DNA of 64,000 nucleotides from Alisma plantago-aquatica. Its lineage: Eukaryota; Streptophyta; Magnoliopsida; Alismatales; Alismataceae. How positions within the stretch are numbered: the stretch's first letter is position 1; each line of letters starts with the position of its first letter. The stretch spans positions 501,116,303 through 501,180,302 of the forward strand of contig OY856409.1 of assembly GCA_963693085.1 (NCBI GenBank). Reading direction: 5' to 3'. Positions 35,171 through 48,539 of the stretch are shown here, piece by piece. Position numbers and translations under genes: made by a program. The notes below the pieces were generated by a model that had not been told where the DNA came from, searched no databases, and worked only from the letters and a program-made list of their open reading frames with translations.

Positions 35171-36646
35171 ATGACAAACCTCACACTGATCAACAAAAAG
35201 TTAAATAACATTATTTCTTGAAATCAAATTATGAAGTCCATTTTCTCAAATTATAGGTTTGAGCACATTATTGATACCTTTCAGGTTCTAAGGTATATTC
35301 TCATTGGATTATAAACTTCACTATAATATGTTGCCAAGTCAAATATGCCACACTCATGCAATATGTCTTTACTTATATTAAGATAATATCATGTTAGACA
35401 TATTTATCTAGTAAATTGCTCAGGCCCACCCTTCTAAAAAATAATAAAACAAATATTTACTTTCCTTAATTTTAATACCCTACTCAAGATCCATCACACA
35501 AGATGAACAACCACAAACGTAATCCATCTGAATCCACCAAGGAAACCAAAGTATGTTGGGAGATCAACTCCTCTTTCTTTTTGCCTGGATGTTAAATTTC
35601 ACTCTACCATTCAACACTGCTACAAACGTGTCATTATGAAACTCCCCATATATATTGTGTATAGATCAACAAAATTTGTCTTAACCTTGTGGAATATAAA
35701 TATGAACTGTTAAATCTATCAACATCCGAATAAGTTAATGCTACAAAAAATTGAAATGCAACAACAATCCTACAAAACTTATTATGGCATACTCCTAAGG
35801 AAGAAATGGAACATATAATGGGAATGATACGTCTAAAACACCTAGTTCACTAATATAATAGCTATTCATCTATAAAAATGTCAAAAGTGAGCACCATATC
35901 ATTTTATGTGTTATTATAAGTCTTAGTTAATAACTTCCACATTTATTGGATGATGTAAAGATTTATACATATTGTGATTATCCTAAATACTAGTTACACT
36001 AGAGACTTTGTATAAGGCAACAAAATGCATGCAATTTTGGTCTTACTCATATATATACATAAATTTTCATTCAAAACAAACTAGCATTATGTTTTTTTTT
36101 AAATTCATATCACCCTTACCCCCCGAAAAAGACTAGTAAGCTTCCAAGTTTGAATCCAAGCTTGAAAAATAGGTATTTAAAATTTAATATGCATAAGACC
36201 AAAAACACCAACAAAACATCATGTGCTTCAACTCTTGTCTATTTTATTGATGTTGCCAACAACCTTATAAACCACATTATCTGTCAGACCCACTAATGTT
36301 TGAATTTGTGTATTTCCCTACACCTCATGATCTCATTTCTCTATGGCTAATTCATGTCTATGTAATGAAGGTATAGTTACAGATAACGGTATACATAGAA
36401 CCATCATTTTGTATATCTCCCTCCACTTCACAATCTCCTTTTCTGGATGCCCAACTACTATGTTTGTAGAAAGTGGTCTATAGTAAGGCATATTGGGTTT
36501 ATATATGACATGTGCATTATAAGCTACAAATGATTCAATTGTATCATGATGATTTGATATCAGTCAATGATGTTTGATATCATTCAATGATTTAGTAGTC
36601 TTGCCGCATGCATTAAGCTAACTTGTGTTACTAAAATAAGCAAGTC
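35171..36646. other. AT-rich DNA, unassigned
   Basis: 1.5 kb with no open frame over 60 codons and no recognised repeat. It is probably old, decayed transposon sequence. Confidence 0.5.
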
Positions 36647-37170
36647 TGTTGGTAGTATGCCCTGAGAGCATGTCATATGATGATTGTAATGGCACACTTT
36701 TCAATTGAATTGGTTGTTATTAAGGTAATTCCAATTTTTGTATTTGCTTCAATATGAGATAATTAATAGATATAATAATGTCCTAAGAAGGTAAGACTCC
36801 ATGACTTGCAATTTTAAGTTGAGGACCTGAACATAAGATCATGTGTATGATAAAAGTATACATTCTTGTATAAGTCCCTAGTCGTACATTATTGTGGAAA
36901 TGAGGACACCAATTATACTTTAAGGCTAATATGTGTTTTGACTGATGACTATGTCTCATTAGTCATTATATTGGATATTAAGCCAGACACATAGGTACTT
37001 GTTATCAACATGTGTACTAGACATAATAACTTGAGTATGATATATGGAATCCATAGATGGAAGTCATAATCATGTCTAATGTGACAATGGTGATTGTGGT
37101 CCTTAGACCTAGAATAGTTACAATAATCACATGTTATTCAGTGTACTTTAAAATTAATCAATGTAACCTT
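36647..37170 (+). repeat. Copia 3' spacer/LTR-start fragment (copy Z)
   Basis: It begins TGTTGGTAGTATGCCCTGAG and aligns by eye with 58047-58560 and, inverted, with 51996 down to about 51480. Shared words include GACCTGAACATAAGATCAT, GTCCCTAGTCG, CTCATTAGTCAT and ACACATAGGTACTTGTTA. Only the first ~520 bp of the ~1.1-kb block is present, joined to gag sequence. Confidence 0.65.
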
Positions 37171-37289
37171 GACAAATGGTTTTCATACATGTACTTCTTG
37201 TTGGCTAAGTTTGATATTTGCACTCTGACTCTTTTAATGATGACAACATTTCTTTTTTGTGTATCTAACAAAAATTTAGTGTTTCTTAT

Positions 37290-39783
37290 TCTATTCCTAG
37301 GTGTTTTGAATGTGGAAAGAAAGGAAACATAAAGAATGAATGCCCTAAGCTATGAAAAAACAAGAAAACTTCATTCAAGAAGAAAAAGGACAAAGAGGGC
37401 AAGCTACATGGGATGCATCAAGTGGAGAAAGTGAAAGAAATGATGAAGATGAAGAAGTGAAATGCTTCCTGGTGAAATCAACAGTGGATGAAGAAGAATC
37501 AAATGAGGTAGACATTTGTGATTTAACTAAAGAAGAAATTATTAGCATTATTGAAGAAACTCATAATGAGTACATTGAATGCAAAAGTAAAAGAAGAAAC
37601 TAGCTAAAATAGTTGATGACTTTATAAAAATATTGATAGTTTAAATAAGGAAAATGACATTGTTAAACTTTCAAATAGTGCACTAAAGGATTCTAGTGAA
37701 GGTTACAAAACTAAACTTATTGTGTTAGAAAATAACTATAGTCATCTCTCCCTTGAGAAAGTTGGATTACTTGCCAAAATAAATGACCATAAATCTTAAC
37801 ATATTTTATGTAATCATTCAAACTACAGTACTTGGTAGTTGAAATAGATATATTTCTCGCTAATGCTGCTTATTTAAACAATAATGTATCTCGATTTATT
37901 GAAGAAAATATTAAACCACATGTTACTATATCTAGATTAATGCAAGGAAACAAAAAACCTGAAAAAATTATAGATACACCATACAACCAAGTTGGGAGGA
38001 GAGGTTTAGGGTATGTGCCAAAGAACAAAACCACATATGTTCCAAAGAACAAAACCACACATGTATTTAAGAATAAAATTATGTAAGTGACCAAGAACAA
38101 AGTGGTTCAATCTCAAACTATTGTATATAAAGATCAAATATCATATGTGTCTTGTCATTATTGTCAACACCTTAGACACTATTCCTTTACATGTTCTTAT
38201 CACAAGAAGGGATCCATTAACATGGTTTGGGTTCCTATAGAGACAAACTTAAATTAAACTTTGGGATACACTTGAGAATGACCAACACTTAATCGGAAAT
38301 TGTTTTAAGTCATTTTCTAAAGCTTATATAATTGTATATTTCATATATTTCATGACTAGGGAAATAAACATATTGAAATACATCAAAGTACAAAAATATA
38401 TTTGTTCATTTATTTATCCATATATAACCAATGAAGGACTCCACTTGGGTACCAAAAACTCTTTACATTTGTAGGATGGGGGTGACTGACAATGGTTGAT
38501 AAAATCACATGACTAGAGATAAAACTGTCTTCAACAAACTTGAAAAGAAAAGAAATTGATTTATCACCTTTGGTGATAATGTCAAAGGAACCATAATTGG
38601 AACTAGTAATGTTGGTACAAATATTTCTATTAAAAATGTGCTTTTAGTTGATGATTTGCATGATAATCTCAACTCTATGACAATGAATATGATGTTTTAT
38701 TAACAAAATTTTACGGAAATTACTTGAAGAAAACACTAGTAATGTCATCTATGAAGGAAAAGAGTAGGATATCTATACATATGCCAAAATCCATTAAATC
38801 ATATCAAAGAAAATGTCTTATTGAAAATGATAATACTCAAACTTTATGGCATAGAAAACTTGGACATGTTAGTACTCATGTGATGAGGAATTTAATAAAA
38901 CATGATTTAGTTCATGGTTTACCTAAAATATCTTTCGATAAACCTAAAAAGTGTGAGTCATGTACTTTAGGAAAACAAGTCAAAACCTATGCTTAGTACT
39001 ACTCGTCTTCTTCAACTTATACATATGGATTTATGTGGTCCCATGGGAGTCAATCAATAGGTGGTAAAATATATTATTTTTTGATACTGATGATGATAGT
39101 AGGTATAAACATATTCATTTTCTTTTTGGAAAAGATGATACTATTAAAATATTTATCATGTTTTTCTATATAATAGAAAATTAACTTCATATGAAAATAT
39201 GTACTATTAGAAGTGATCATGGTGGTGTGTTCAAAAATCATGTATTTGAAGAATATTTCTCATCAAAAGGTTATGACCATAATTTTTCTGCTCTCTGGAC
39301 ACCACAACCAAATGGTATTATTGAAAGAGAAACCATTCTATATAAAAACGGCTAGAACTATGCTTTTAGAATATGATACTCCTAAAATTTTTTAGGCTGA
39401 AGCTGTAAACACTTCTTGTTACGTTCAAAATTGTATTTCAATACATCCACATATTAAAAAGACATCATGTGAAATACTTCTCTTAAAAAATCCAAGAGTG
39501 TATTATTTTCATACATTTGGAACACCTTTCTATATTTTTAACACAGAGAATGATAGGGACACAATTTATCCTAAATGACAAAAAGGTTTCTTTTCATGCT
39601 ATTCTGCCATAAGAAAAGCTTATAGAATTTATAATGTTTTCTATAAGAAAGTACGACAATCAATTTCTATAGAATTTCATGAAATTTCAATCTACAATAA
39701 CTTAGAAAATGACATCACTTCTATAGTAGAAGAATTAATTGTCTCAACAAAAGATGATAATAATGTTGAAAATGAACAACCAC
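37290..39783 (+). pseudogene. Ty1/copia gag-pol relic (copy Z)
   Basis: Order of recognisable parts: a zinc knuckle CFECGKKGNIKNECP (37302-37346; His replaced by Asn), an acidic linker (37352-37603), a decayed protease area (about 38470-38700), a GAG-pre-integrase domain with LWHRKLGHVS and CESCTLGKQVK (38850-38993; HHCC residues kept), and an integrase core from about 39000 (LIHMDLCGPMG, then GTPFYIFNTENDRD-like words) to about 39783. No RT remains. Stops and frame changes are frequent. The copy ends abruptly where the L1 LINE begins, so the LINE probably inserted here or a deletion joined them. Confidence 0.8.
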
Positions 39784-39784
39784 A

Positions 39785-41595
39785 AGATTTTTTTAGGTAC
39801 CTATGGAGTTGAGAGGGGTGTGAGGGGAACAAGGGGTAAGAGGTGGCGGTGTCGCAAGAATGAGGGGATACGCTCGTAAAGAGGGGAACCGACTATCAGG
39901 GACTAAGGGGGAGAGCATGATCCGAAGGGGGAAAGTAGAAGGAACCAGATAAGGAGCCAAGAGGTCATGGAATTGGCACAAAGTCTGGAGTTACATTTTT
40001 GGTACCCCTGGTGGGTATCGACTTCTAATTTGTAGGTATGCAAGGCAATCCAGGAGGGGAGAGTCAGGAACTGAAGAGAGAATTATAGATAACTATATGG
40101 GTGATTGGGGTAGAGGTAAATAAATTAAGATCTCAAAACATCAGGAAGTAGTGGGAATCGTGATGACAAAAAACACAACTAGAAAGGACATGGGGAACAA
40201 GCCCTCATTTAGTGCCATTGTGGGAGGGATGGGTGCACACAAGGATGATCAGGGAGACTTATTTATAGGGAGACTCTATGAAGAGCATCTTGATAACAAG
40301 GTAGTTTAAATGAAATAGGTTGAAGGATCATCGACCATCTTTATCGACCCAAAAATAAAAAATGAATCAGAGAGGCCTAGGAAGTATGATTTAGTTATTA
40401 GACTATTGGGAACTAACATGGGGTTCATGACCATGAGGAACTTTATCAAGCTTATATAGAACCCTAAAGGACGCTTAAACATGTATGGACTAGATAAGAT
40501 ACACTATGTAGTGTAATTGTTGTGCAAGGATGATTATCAAACAACCATGACAGGCGGGCTGTGGAAGCTTTTTCAGTTTCTACTTAACAATCCAGGGTTG
40601 ATTCCCTACATTCAAACCTATAGAGAAGATGCCAAAGCATGTTGTAACTTGGGTCGAGATAATGGACTTACCCTTTGACCTATATGTGACTACCCAATTT
40701 GAATATATTGGCTTAGCCTTGGGCAGACTCACCAAAGTGGACAATCACACAACCTATAGAACTAGAAGCAAGTTCGCCACATTTGAGATTGAGGTGAACA
40801 CAACAAGGTCTCTAGATCCTCTATACCAATTAATGACATAGAATACAAAGTTGAATATGAAGTAGCACAAGATACATCCCCCTTATGCGGAAAAGGAGGG
40901 AATAACACAAAGTACTGTCAGAGAAAATAATCCCAACAATCTAAAAGTGAGGAATAGGTAAAAGAAGCAAAAATAATTGGTGAGGAGGGTAGAAGAGAAG
41001 AAGCTTGGAAATAGCAAAGGGAAAGTAGATCTAGACAAAAAAGAAGCTATAAACAAAAAAGACATGTTGCACAGTCTCTTGAAATACCCACTGCTAGCAA
41101 GAAATTCATTAACCTTGATTTTGAGGAGGAACCTAAAGAATGAGAAGTATGTGCAAAAGAGGAGTCAGTAAGCTCAACTCAGGAGAAGAATATCGATAAG
41201 CCAACCAAGGTATGGAAACTAAAGTGGAACACTGAATCAATAAGAAAAAAGAAGACTAGCCTAGATGATAATGCAAACATTACAGGCAAGAAGCCCATAG
41301 AAGAACACACAAACACTAAAAAGAGGCACAGAGCAAAACCATAAAGTTGTGCACCCCAACATTGATGAGGTAATTCAAGATATGGAACAGGAAAAAGTGG
41401 AACATGTTATTATCATTGAGGACAATGGAAGAACAAACGTGGCCACAAACGATCACAAAAGTAATGAGGAGGGACTCAAAGGAAAGGTTAAAGAAGGGAG
41501 CAAAGGAGAAGCACTAGACTCTCAGATGCAATTAGATGAAGATGTGAGTACCAGGGACACAACTGAGGATGGAGGAGGTGAACCAGTAGTGAACG
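39785..41595 (+). mobile_element. L1-type LINE, 5' part (UTR and ORF1)
   Basis: The sequence is G-rich and purine-rich from 39785, as in a LINE 5' UTR. ORF1 follows from about 40190 and breaks at 41595 exactly where the gypsy LTR starts. The element resumes at 62451. The 5' boundary is set only by the end of copia similarity. Confidence 0.65.
40190..41595 (+). pseudogene. LINE ORF1 (DUF4283-type RNA-binding protein), broken
   Basis: The ATG at 40190 starts MGNKPSFSAIVGG. A DUF4283-like region follows (about 40380-40600, with LVIRLLGTNMGFMTMRNFIK and DDYQTTMTGGLWKLF). After a frameshift near 40620 come TWVEIMDLPFDLYVT and LGRLTKVDNHTTYRTRSKFA. A CCHC-like remnant LCGKGGNNTKYC (about 40884-40919) has lost its first Cys and its His. 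The charged tail (41349-41595) runs into the gypsy insertion. This is the ORF1 architecture of plant L1 LINEs, which package element RNA. Several in-frame stops make it non-functional. Confidence 0.75.
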
Positions 41596-44210
41596 TGTAA
41601 GACCCTAGATCTTGCCTTTTTGGTTGTACATGCTTTCTTATCATATTGGATTCTTAAAACCCTAATAAAACCTTATGACGTGTTTTGAGATCATGTGACA
41701 AGCTTATGTTTCAAGTTTGGTCCAGTGTGGACACTGTTGGAGCTATTTATGCATATACATATGCTTATTTTGGACTTAATTCCAATTTAGCCATATCTAG
41801 GATTTTTCTTGCAGTTTGTCACATGCTTGTTGTTCCTCACTTGTGTTGATATTATGTTGGTTATTGTTGAGCTTTGGGATGCCTTTTCATACCTTGGTTT
41901 TATGTGGTGACATCTCATGTTGAAATTAGGGATTGTATGGATGCCCTAAGTTGATGTTTGACCTCGAGTGCAAGCTTCCTAGTTTTGGCAATCACTAAGT
42001 TTTCATGTGATCCAAATTTTAGGTAGTAGATGATGTTTTGTGTGTACCCTCTAGTGTTGGAGGACGATGAGGCTTGCATGGATGAGATTTCTTGGACACA
42101 TGTCACATTTAGCTTGACACCTAACCCCCTTTCCCTCTTTCCAAACCTAAGTTAGATAAACCCCTTTCTTTGAATGAAAATAAACTCTTAATAAACCTAG
42201 TTACCTCTATCTTATTATTTGGTTGATCTTGGATCTCATCCCCTCTTTCTTGGTGGTGAAGGAGGAGATCAAGGATGAAGAAGGTGGGCCGATCTCCCTT
42301 ACATGTTGTGCTAGGGTTTGGATCTACCCTTCTTGATATTGTTTGGTGCTTACTTGCTCTTCTTCTTGATCTTGGTAAGTGAGATCTCTCTCTCCCTCTC
42401 TCTACACCTACATTTTCCTTATACCCTCTTCTTCTTTCTCTTCTTGGCCGAACCCATGGTGTTCCATGGTAGTGCTTGAGTTAGAGCTTGAATAACATCT
42501 CTTGTTTGCCTTTATATCTAGGCTTTTCTCTCATTCTTGCTCCTTGACCTAGGGCTTGTTTCTTTCTTGGAGGTGGAGCTAGCTTGATTGAGAGGAGTCA
42601 TGGAAACATAATGATGTCCTTGTAGGGAATGATGTGGTGGTCTTATGACCTTGGACATAGTTATGTGCAGTAATTGAGGTGTTATCCTCTATGATGTGAC
42701 AAGGAGTTGATTATGTGATGGTAAGATGACGAGTGTGGACTCATTTATGGCCATGAATAGTACCATATGGTGATGTGATTGTCTTTATACTTCAGATGTT
42801 TTATATCTTTTGAGGTTGCAATCTACCCCTATTTTTATAGAATTCTTATAGGGTTTTTATATAACTTGATTGATGTGGTTAAAATATACCCAATTGGCAT
42901 TAACTAATCAATTCAAAACCTAATCATGTAGTGCCCTATGCCATAGATCCTTTCCAGTGATATGACCTGTTGGATGGTGAAATGAATTCTCCGTTACTGG
43001 AAGCTTGGAGTCGTATACTATTGAGTATATGCATGTTCACAAGGATGATTGTAGTCATACCTTGGCATGGGAATAGTCAAGGTTATATATCATATGATTA
43101 TAATTCAGTATATATATATGATGTGATTGAGGACAACTACGATTGTACCTCATATGTTTGGGGTTTTGTATACTCTAGTTTCACTAGTATCATGACCTTT
43201 TAAGGGTGGACTAGGGTGTTCACTGGTACTTGACCTATATACCAAGGGTAGACTAGGTTGTTTTGCAACTTGACTTTGTGTGTCACTGTGGCAGACTCGT
43301 ACTAGTTGAGGGTGTATTATATCATAGGATTCCAACTCTCCTACAGATCTTGTATGGCAATAAATTTGACTTAGTAGTGGTCTGTTGGAGTTGAGTGGTA
43401 TACCTCAACTTCTTAGTGCTTAATAAAATACATAATCCAGTCATGTAGTATATCTATTTTGGGTTAAACACACTTCACATTGGATGTTAACCTTGCCTTA
43501 TTTTCTTATAATATTTAGCTATTATATAATGTGGTAAGAGAAATCAACTGTATAGAAAGTGATAGCTTTACATGTTTCCCTATATACTGCGCTAGTCATG
43601 ATTTACCTATTTTAGTTACTTAAACCTATTTAGCCTGCTTAATCTGTTTATTTTGCTTAATCTGTTTAACCTATTTATTTAGCTAAATCTACTCATCTTA
43701 TTTAATAATGATATTGTTGTAAACAATAACCATTGGTTGAGAGTTATTTCTCTTGTTGAGACATAAGTCTCACCTCATGGGTCACCAAATCTTTTTAGGT
43801 GGTCATCAGTGGTGTGGTGTTGAGGAGGAGTAGCTTGGAGAGCAGTATAGATAGAAGGTTGGATACTAGTAGCTTATAGAGTCGTAGTTCTGGGCATGGG
43901 ATGTTTTGTAGATGATATGTATATCAATACGTGGTCCTGGTAGTATGTAGTGGTATGTATATGGCATGTATATGTGGAACATCTCTCCTTCACATATAGG
44001 TTGTGGATGATGCCACTATTTGGATATGTAAATACCTTATATGGTATGTGATGTTATGCAAGTTAATGGACCTTTATGTAATGTTTTCTGGACATGATAG
44101 TAATGTTGAAATCAATTTTAATTTACCCTATTTTTTGGTGTATGGTTGGTTTAGCTGTTGATTGTGTGTTTTGTTTTTAGTAATCTTGTTTGGTGTGGAA
44201 GGGTGTCATA
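41596..44210 (+). repeat. Gypsy 5' LTR
   Basis: 2615 bp. It aligns with 49060-50112 and 60815-62450 along its length. It is shorter than the 3' LTR at two places, lacking counterparts of about 49530-49710 and of most of 60268-60810. It ends GGGTGTCATA, followed by a weak primer site. Confidence 0.85.
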
Positions 44211-44218
44211 TTGATAGG

Positions 44219-44230
44219 TTGGTGTCAAAA
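44219..44230 (+). other. Degenerate primer-binding site (tRNA-Met)
   Basis: TTGGTGTCAAAA lies 8 bases after the LTR end and matches the TTGGTATCAGAG consensus at 9 of 12 positions. Confidence 0.5.
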
Positions 44231-44519
44231 ATCTAGGTTTGCTAAGTCTGCAGGGACATATGACTTAGGTTTGTGTCCGTTATTACATAATCCAACATAT
44301 CTGATTTTAGATTCTACTTATGCAGATATGTGTGGAGAGCATGAAGAGCATGTTGAGAGTAGTTATGTTGTGCTAGGAAGGGGCTACAACAGCCCACTGT
44401 GCCTTAGTTTTACCCTGCATCCATGGAAAATCCAACTTTTTAGTCCATTTTTGGGAAACTTATGGCGACTATTATGCATATAGCAGACAGAGCGCCCTTA
44501 CCTCAAGCTAGGGCTTTTG

Positions 44520-45390
44520 TCCCTAATGCAGAATTTTAGGGTTCTGGGAAGACATTTGAGAATATGACATGTGTCAGAGTGGTCAAGTATGAGGGTATAG
44601 TAGACCCAACTGACGCTGATATGTGGTTGATGAAGCTTGAGAAGGCTTTCAAGATCCTCAATATCCCAATAGAGGATAAGGTGAAGCACGTTGTTTACCT
44701 ATTGAAGGGTAGTGGTGGCCATTGGTAGGCCATAGAGGAGGAGAAGAGACCTAGAGTTATTGTTGGTTGGGAAGAGTTTTGGCGTGAGTTTGTGGGTCGT
44801 TACTTTCAGGAGACATATCTGGATGAGAAGATAGCATAGTTCGAGAAGATCTAACAGGGCTCGATGACCATCAACAAGTATGAGGTGAAGTTTATGGAGC
44901 TTTTGAGGTTCTATCCTCACATGGAGGAAATAGAAAAGGAGTGGATTTAGATGTTCATGAAGGGTCTGAGCATGGAGTTGTCGATGATAGTATCTACTTT
45001 GGAGAGTAGAGAGAGGTTTTCTACCTTTGTGGAGTCAGTTATGTAGATTGAGAGGCATGCTATCAAGAAGTGTGAAGCCAATGCTAAGAAGAGGCCAACT
45101 CAGTTTTAGGGGTAGTCATCTGGAGGCTTTAAGAAGCTGAGGTTTTCTTCACCTCAGTCATAATAGAGACCATCTTTTTCTAAGCCGAGATCAGGAGTGT
45201 TGTCATAGTGATCCCAGAGTAAGCACATAGGTTTTAGTTTTCCACTAGTTGGAGCATGCAATGCGACATATGTGTTAGTAGAAGGTTCGTATAGGTCGTA
45301 GTATGATTCAAGGACTTGTCACAAGTGTGGGCGGGTAGGGCATATACAGTCCCCATGAAGGACGAAGAAGTGAAACAAAAACTGAGGTAG
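44520..45390 (+). pseudogene. Gypsy gag (retrotransposon gag domain), broken
   Basis: A mostly continuous frame with many stops. DPTDADMWLMKLEKAF, then VKHVVYLLKGSGGHW, EEFWREFVGRYF and QGSMTINKYEVKFMELLRF match the capsid-like gag domain of plant gypsy elements. A zinc knuckle CHKCGRVGHIQSP at about 45317-45355 keeps C-C-H but has lost the last Cys. Stops are mostly TAG where the family has Gln (CAG) or Trp (TGG), as in the capsid segment at 44727-44945. Confidence 0.8.
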
Positions 45391-45519
45391 AGTCAGTGCG
45401 GTTCCCAACAACAACAATTCAATAGTGGTGGTGGTGGTAGAGGATGGAATCAGACATCATAGGCGAGGTCTTCTGGGCCAGCTAGTAGAGGATGAGGATG
45501 ACAACAAGTGACGACTAGA

Positions 45520-48400
45520 TTCTATGATATGAGTCAGCCAAAGGGAATCGTCAACCCACAGGTCGTGACATGTCAGATGGAATCTTTTCATTTTGACTGA
45601 TCTGCTCCTTCTTTCGTATGAGTTTTGGTTGACCCGAGTGCAACCCACTTTTTCATCACCAGAGAGGTGACAATAGTTGTTATTTTCCTATTTGTAGTAG
45701 ATCTACTGGTCTTCGGTTAGAAACCCCTCTTGTTAGTTCCACTAATGTGTGAGAGGTGTGTCCAACTTGTGTTCTTTCCTTCTTATTATGAAGCATTCAA
45801 GTGGACCTTATGCCACTTGACATGCACTTATTCGATGTGATACTAGGGATGGATACCTTGGAGAAGTACAAGGTTGTTTTGGACTGTAATTATAAGGTGA
45901 TGAAATTCCATGATGGAGATGTTTTGTGGATCTTCCAAGGAGATTGAAAGATTCTTTCTACATGCTTGGTGTCATCTACGACATCATAGAGGTTGATGAG
46001 ACAAGGGTGTGAGGCTTTCTTGGCACATGTTGTGGATACCAAGGTGAGGAGTCTTAGTATCCAAGAGGTACTGATAGTGTGAGAGTTAGAGGATTTCTTT
46101 CCTAAAGAGTTTCCAAATGTTCCCCCCTCCTAGAGAGATTGATTTTGAGATCAATCTTGTACCTGGAACGCAACCCATAGTGTAGTCACCCTACAATATG
46201 GCACCAGTAGAAATGTAGGAGATGAAGAAACAATTGCAGGAGTTGTAGAAGAAGGGTTTTATCATGCCGAGCACTTCCCCTTGGGGTTCTCCCATGTTAT
46301 TTGTTAAGAAGAAGGAGGCATCTATGAGGCTATGTATAGACTACCATTAGTTGAACAAGGTCACTATAAAGAACAAGTACCCATTTTCGAACATTGATGA
46401 TTTGTTTGACCAGTTGAGAGGTGCCATAGTGTTCTCCAAGTTAGATCTGAGGTCAAGGTATCATAAACTGATGGCCAAGGAGGATGACATACCTAAGACA
46501 ACTTTTAGGACTAGGTATGGTCACTACAAGCTCATGGTTAAGTCATTTGGATAACTAACATGTCAACAACTTTTATGGATCTGATGAATGAGGTTTTTAG
46601 ACCATACTTGGATCAATTTGTGGGTGTGTTTATCGATGATATCTTGATATACTCAAAGGACATCTAGAAAAATGAGAAACACCTTTTCTAAGCTTTGACA
46701 TTGTTGAGGCATCACAAGTTGTATGCCAAGTTTGGTAAGTGTGAGTTCTGGTCGACAGAAGTATCTTTTCTGGGGCATGTCATATCTATTAAAGGCATTT
46801 TTGTAGACCCAAAGAAGGTACAATTAGTGATGGAATGGGAACAACCCAAAACATCGATAGAAGTTTGAAGCTTCCTAGGCTTGGCAGGTTACTGTAAGAG
46901 ATTCATTAAGAATTTTAGTGTAGTAGCATTACCCCTAATCAAGTTGACTAGGAAAGGTGTTCCTTTTGTCTAGGATGAAAATTGTTAGTGTTCTTTCTGG
47001 CTATTGAAGGAGAAGTTGATTAGTGCCCCAGTCTTAGTTCTGCTAGAGCAACAAAAATGTTACATCATCTTATATGATGCTTCAAAGAATGGCTTCAGAT
47101 GTGTGCTGATGCAGGACAAGACATGATTTTTTTTACTTCAAGACAACTTAAGAAACATGAGGAGAACTACCTGACACATGATCTAGATTTTATAGTCATA
47201 GTTCATGCTTTGAAGATTTACAGACACTACTTGGATGGAGAGAAGTGTCAGATCTTCATCGACCACAAGAATCTTCAGTATATCTTCTCAAAACAAGAGT
47301 TGAACATGAGGCAAAGGAGATAGATGAAGTTGATCAAAGACTATGATTTCATGATAGACTACCATCCAGAAAAGGTGAATGTGGTAGATGGTGTTGAGAA
47401 GGAAGTCATCTTCATCATTGTCCGTAGACAAGGCACAATTATATGCCTTGGTGTTCCACAAGCAGGGCATGTTAGTGTCTCTTTGCCGGATGAATGTACA
47501 TCTAGAGGTATCTCTATTGGTAGGTTTGTTAGCACAATTGCAAGTGAAGCCAACATTGGTACAATAGATTAGATATATGCATCTTAATGATACTGTGATA
47601 CAGAACATCCAGGCAGATTTTGGCCGCAAGAAGTATGATGGCTTTCATGAGTCAGATGATGGGACAATTTGCTTTCGCAATAGGATAATGGTCACAGATG
47701 TTGATGGTTTGAGAAAGATGGTAGTTGAGGAGGCTCATTCCTCTATGTACATGATGCACCTTAGAAGTACTAAGGTGTACCATAATATGATGGATCTGTA
47801 TTGGTGGCATGGTTTGAAGCATGATGTGGTAGAGTTTGTTACTAAGTGTCCAGTCTCTGAGCAAGTCAAGGTAGAACATCAAAAGCATGTAGGTACTTTG
47901 CAACTTTTTCCAATACTGTAGTGGAAATGGGATCATATTACCATGCACTTTGTGGTTGGTCTTCCTAGGATAGAGAAAGGACATGATTCCCTTTGGGTGG
48001 TAGTTGACAGGATGACCAAGTCAGATCACTTTTTTCCAGTCAAGACGATGTATACAAAAGAGAAGTTAGCATATATATGTATATATGTGTATATATGTAT
48101 ATATGTATATATATATATATATATTGATGAGATAGTTTGTTTGCATGGTATTCCAATTCCTATAATATCCAATAGAGGGCCACAATTCATGAGTCATTTT
48201 TGGGAGCGTCTACATATAGAAGTGGGGAAACAACTGAAGTTAAATAAAACTTTCCACCCCAGACAGATGGTCAGTCTGAGAGGATCATTCAAACCTTGGA
48301 TATCTATTGAGTGCTTTTATTTTGTGGTTTCTTGGGAGTTGGGAAGTGCACTTGAGTTTAGTAGAGTTTTCCTACAATAAGAATTATGAGAGAAGCATAG
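45520..48400 (+). pseudogene. Gypsy pol: protease, RT, RNase H, integrase (broken)
   Basis: Protease remnant: the active-site DSGA reads DPSA (45631-45642). [22 protein letters not shown] (about 46263), then [20 protein letters not shown], and catalytic [11 protein letters not shown] at 46629-46661 intact. RNase H: YDASKNGF, then SRQLKKHEENYLTHDLDF and YRHYLDGEKCQIFIDHKNLQ (47070-47290). Integrase: zinc-finger region with LYWWHGLKHDVVEFVTKCP (second Cys missing), then a core where the first acidic residue is replaced (TMHFVVGLP in place of the usual MDFVVGLP) and the second reads SNRGPQF. A TA-rich microsatellite interrupts the integrase at 48070-48123. Stops occur throughout. Confidence 0.85.
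48070..48123. repeat. TA-rich microsatellite inside integrase
   Basis: Repeated TATATGTA / TATA units sit between integrase segments ending EKLA and starting DEIVCLHGIP. The tract is in frame locally, so the open frame 47943-48380 reads through it. Confidence 0.85.
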
Positions 48401-48539
48401 ATATGAAACCTTTAAAGCATTGTATGGGAGACATTGTCAGTCACTATTTTGTTGGTATGAGATAGGTGAGTATCAACTTTTGGGTCTTAATCTAGTACAA
48501 CAGACTGCATAGAAGATCAAGGTGATACAACAATAGTTG

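Noticed and set aside
40883..41065. Minus-strand Phe/Leu-rich frame as a membrane peptide
   Set aside because: It is antisense to the purine-rich LINE ORF1 linker, which gives such frames by composition alone.
47288..47629. Minus-strand frames opposite gypsy RNase H and integrase
   Set aside because: They are shadows of the plus-strand pol reading, which carries the recognisable motifs.
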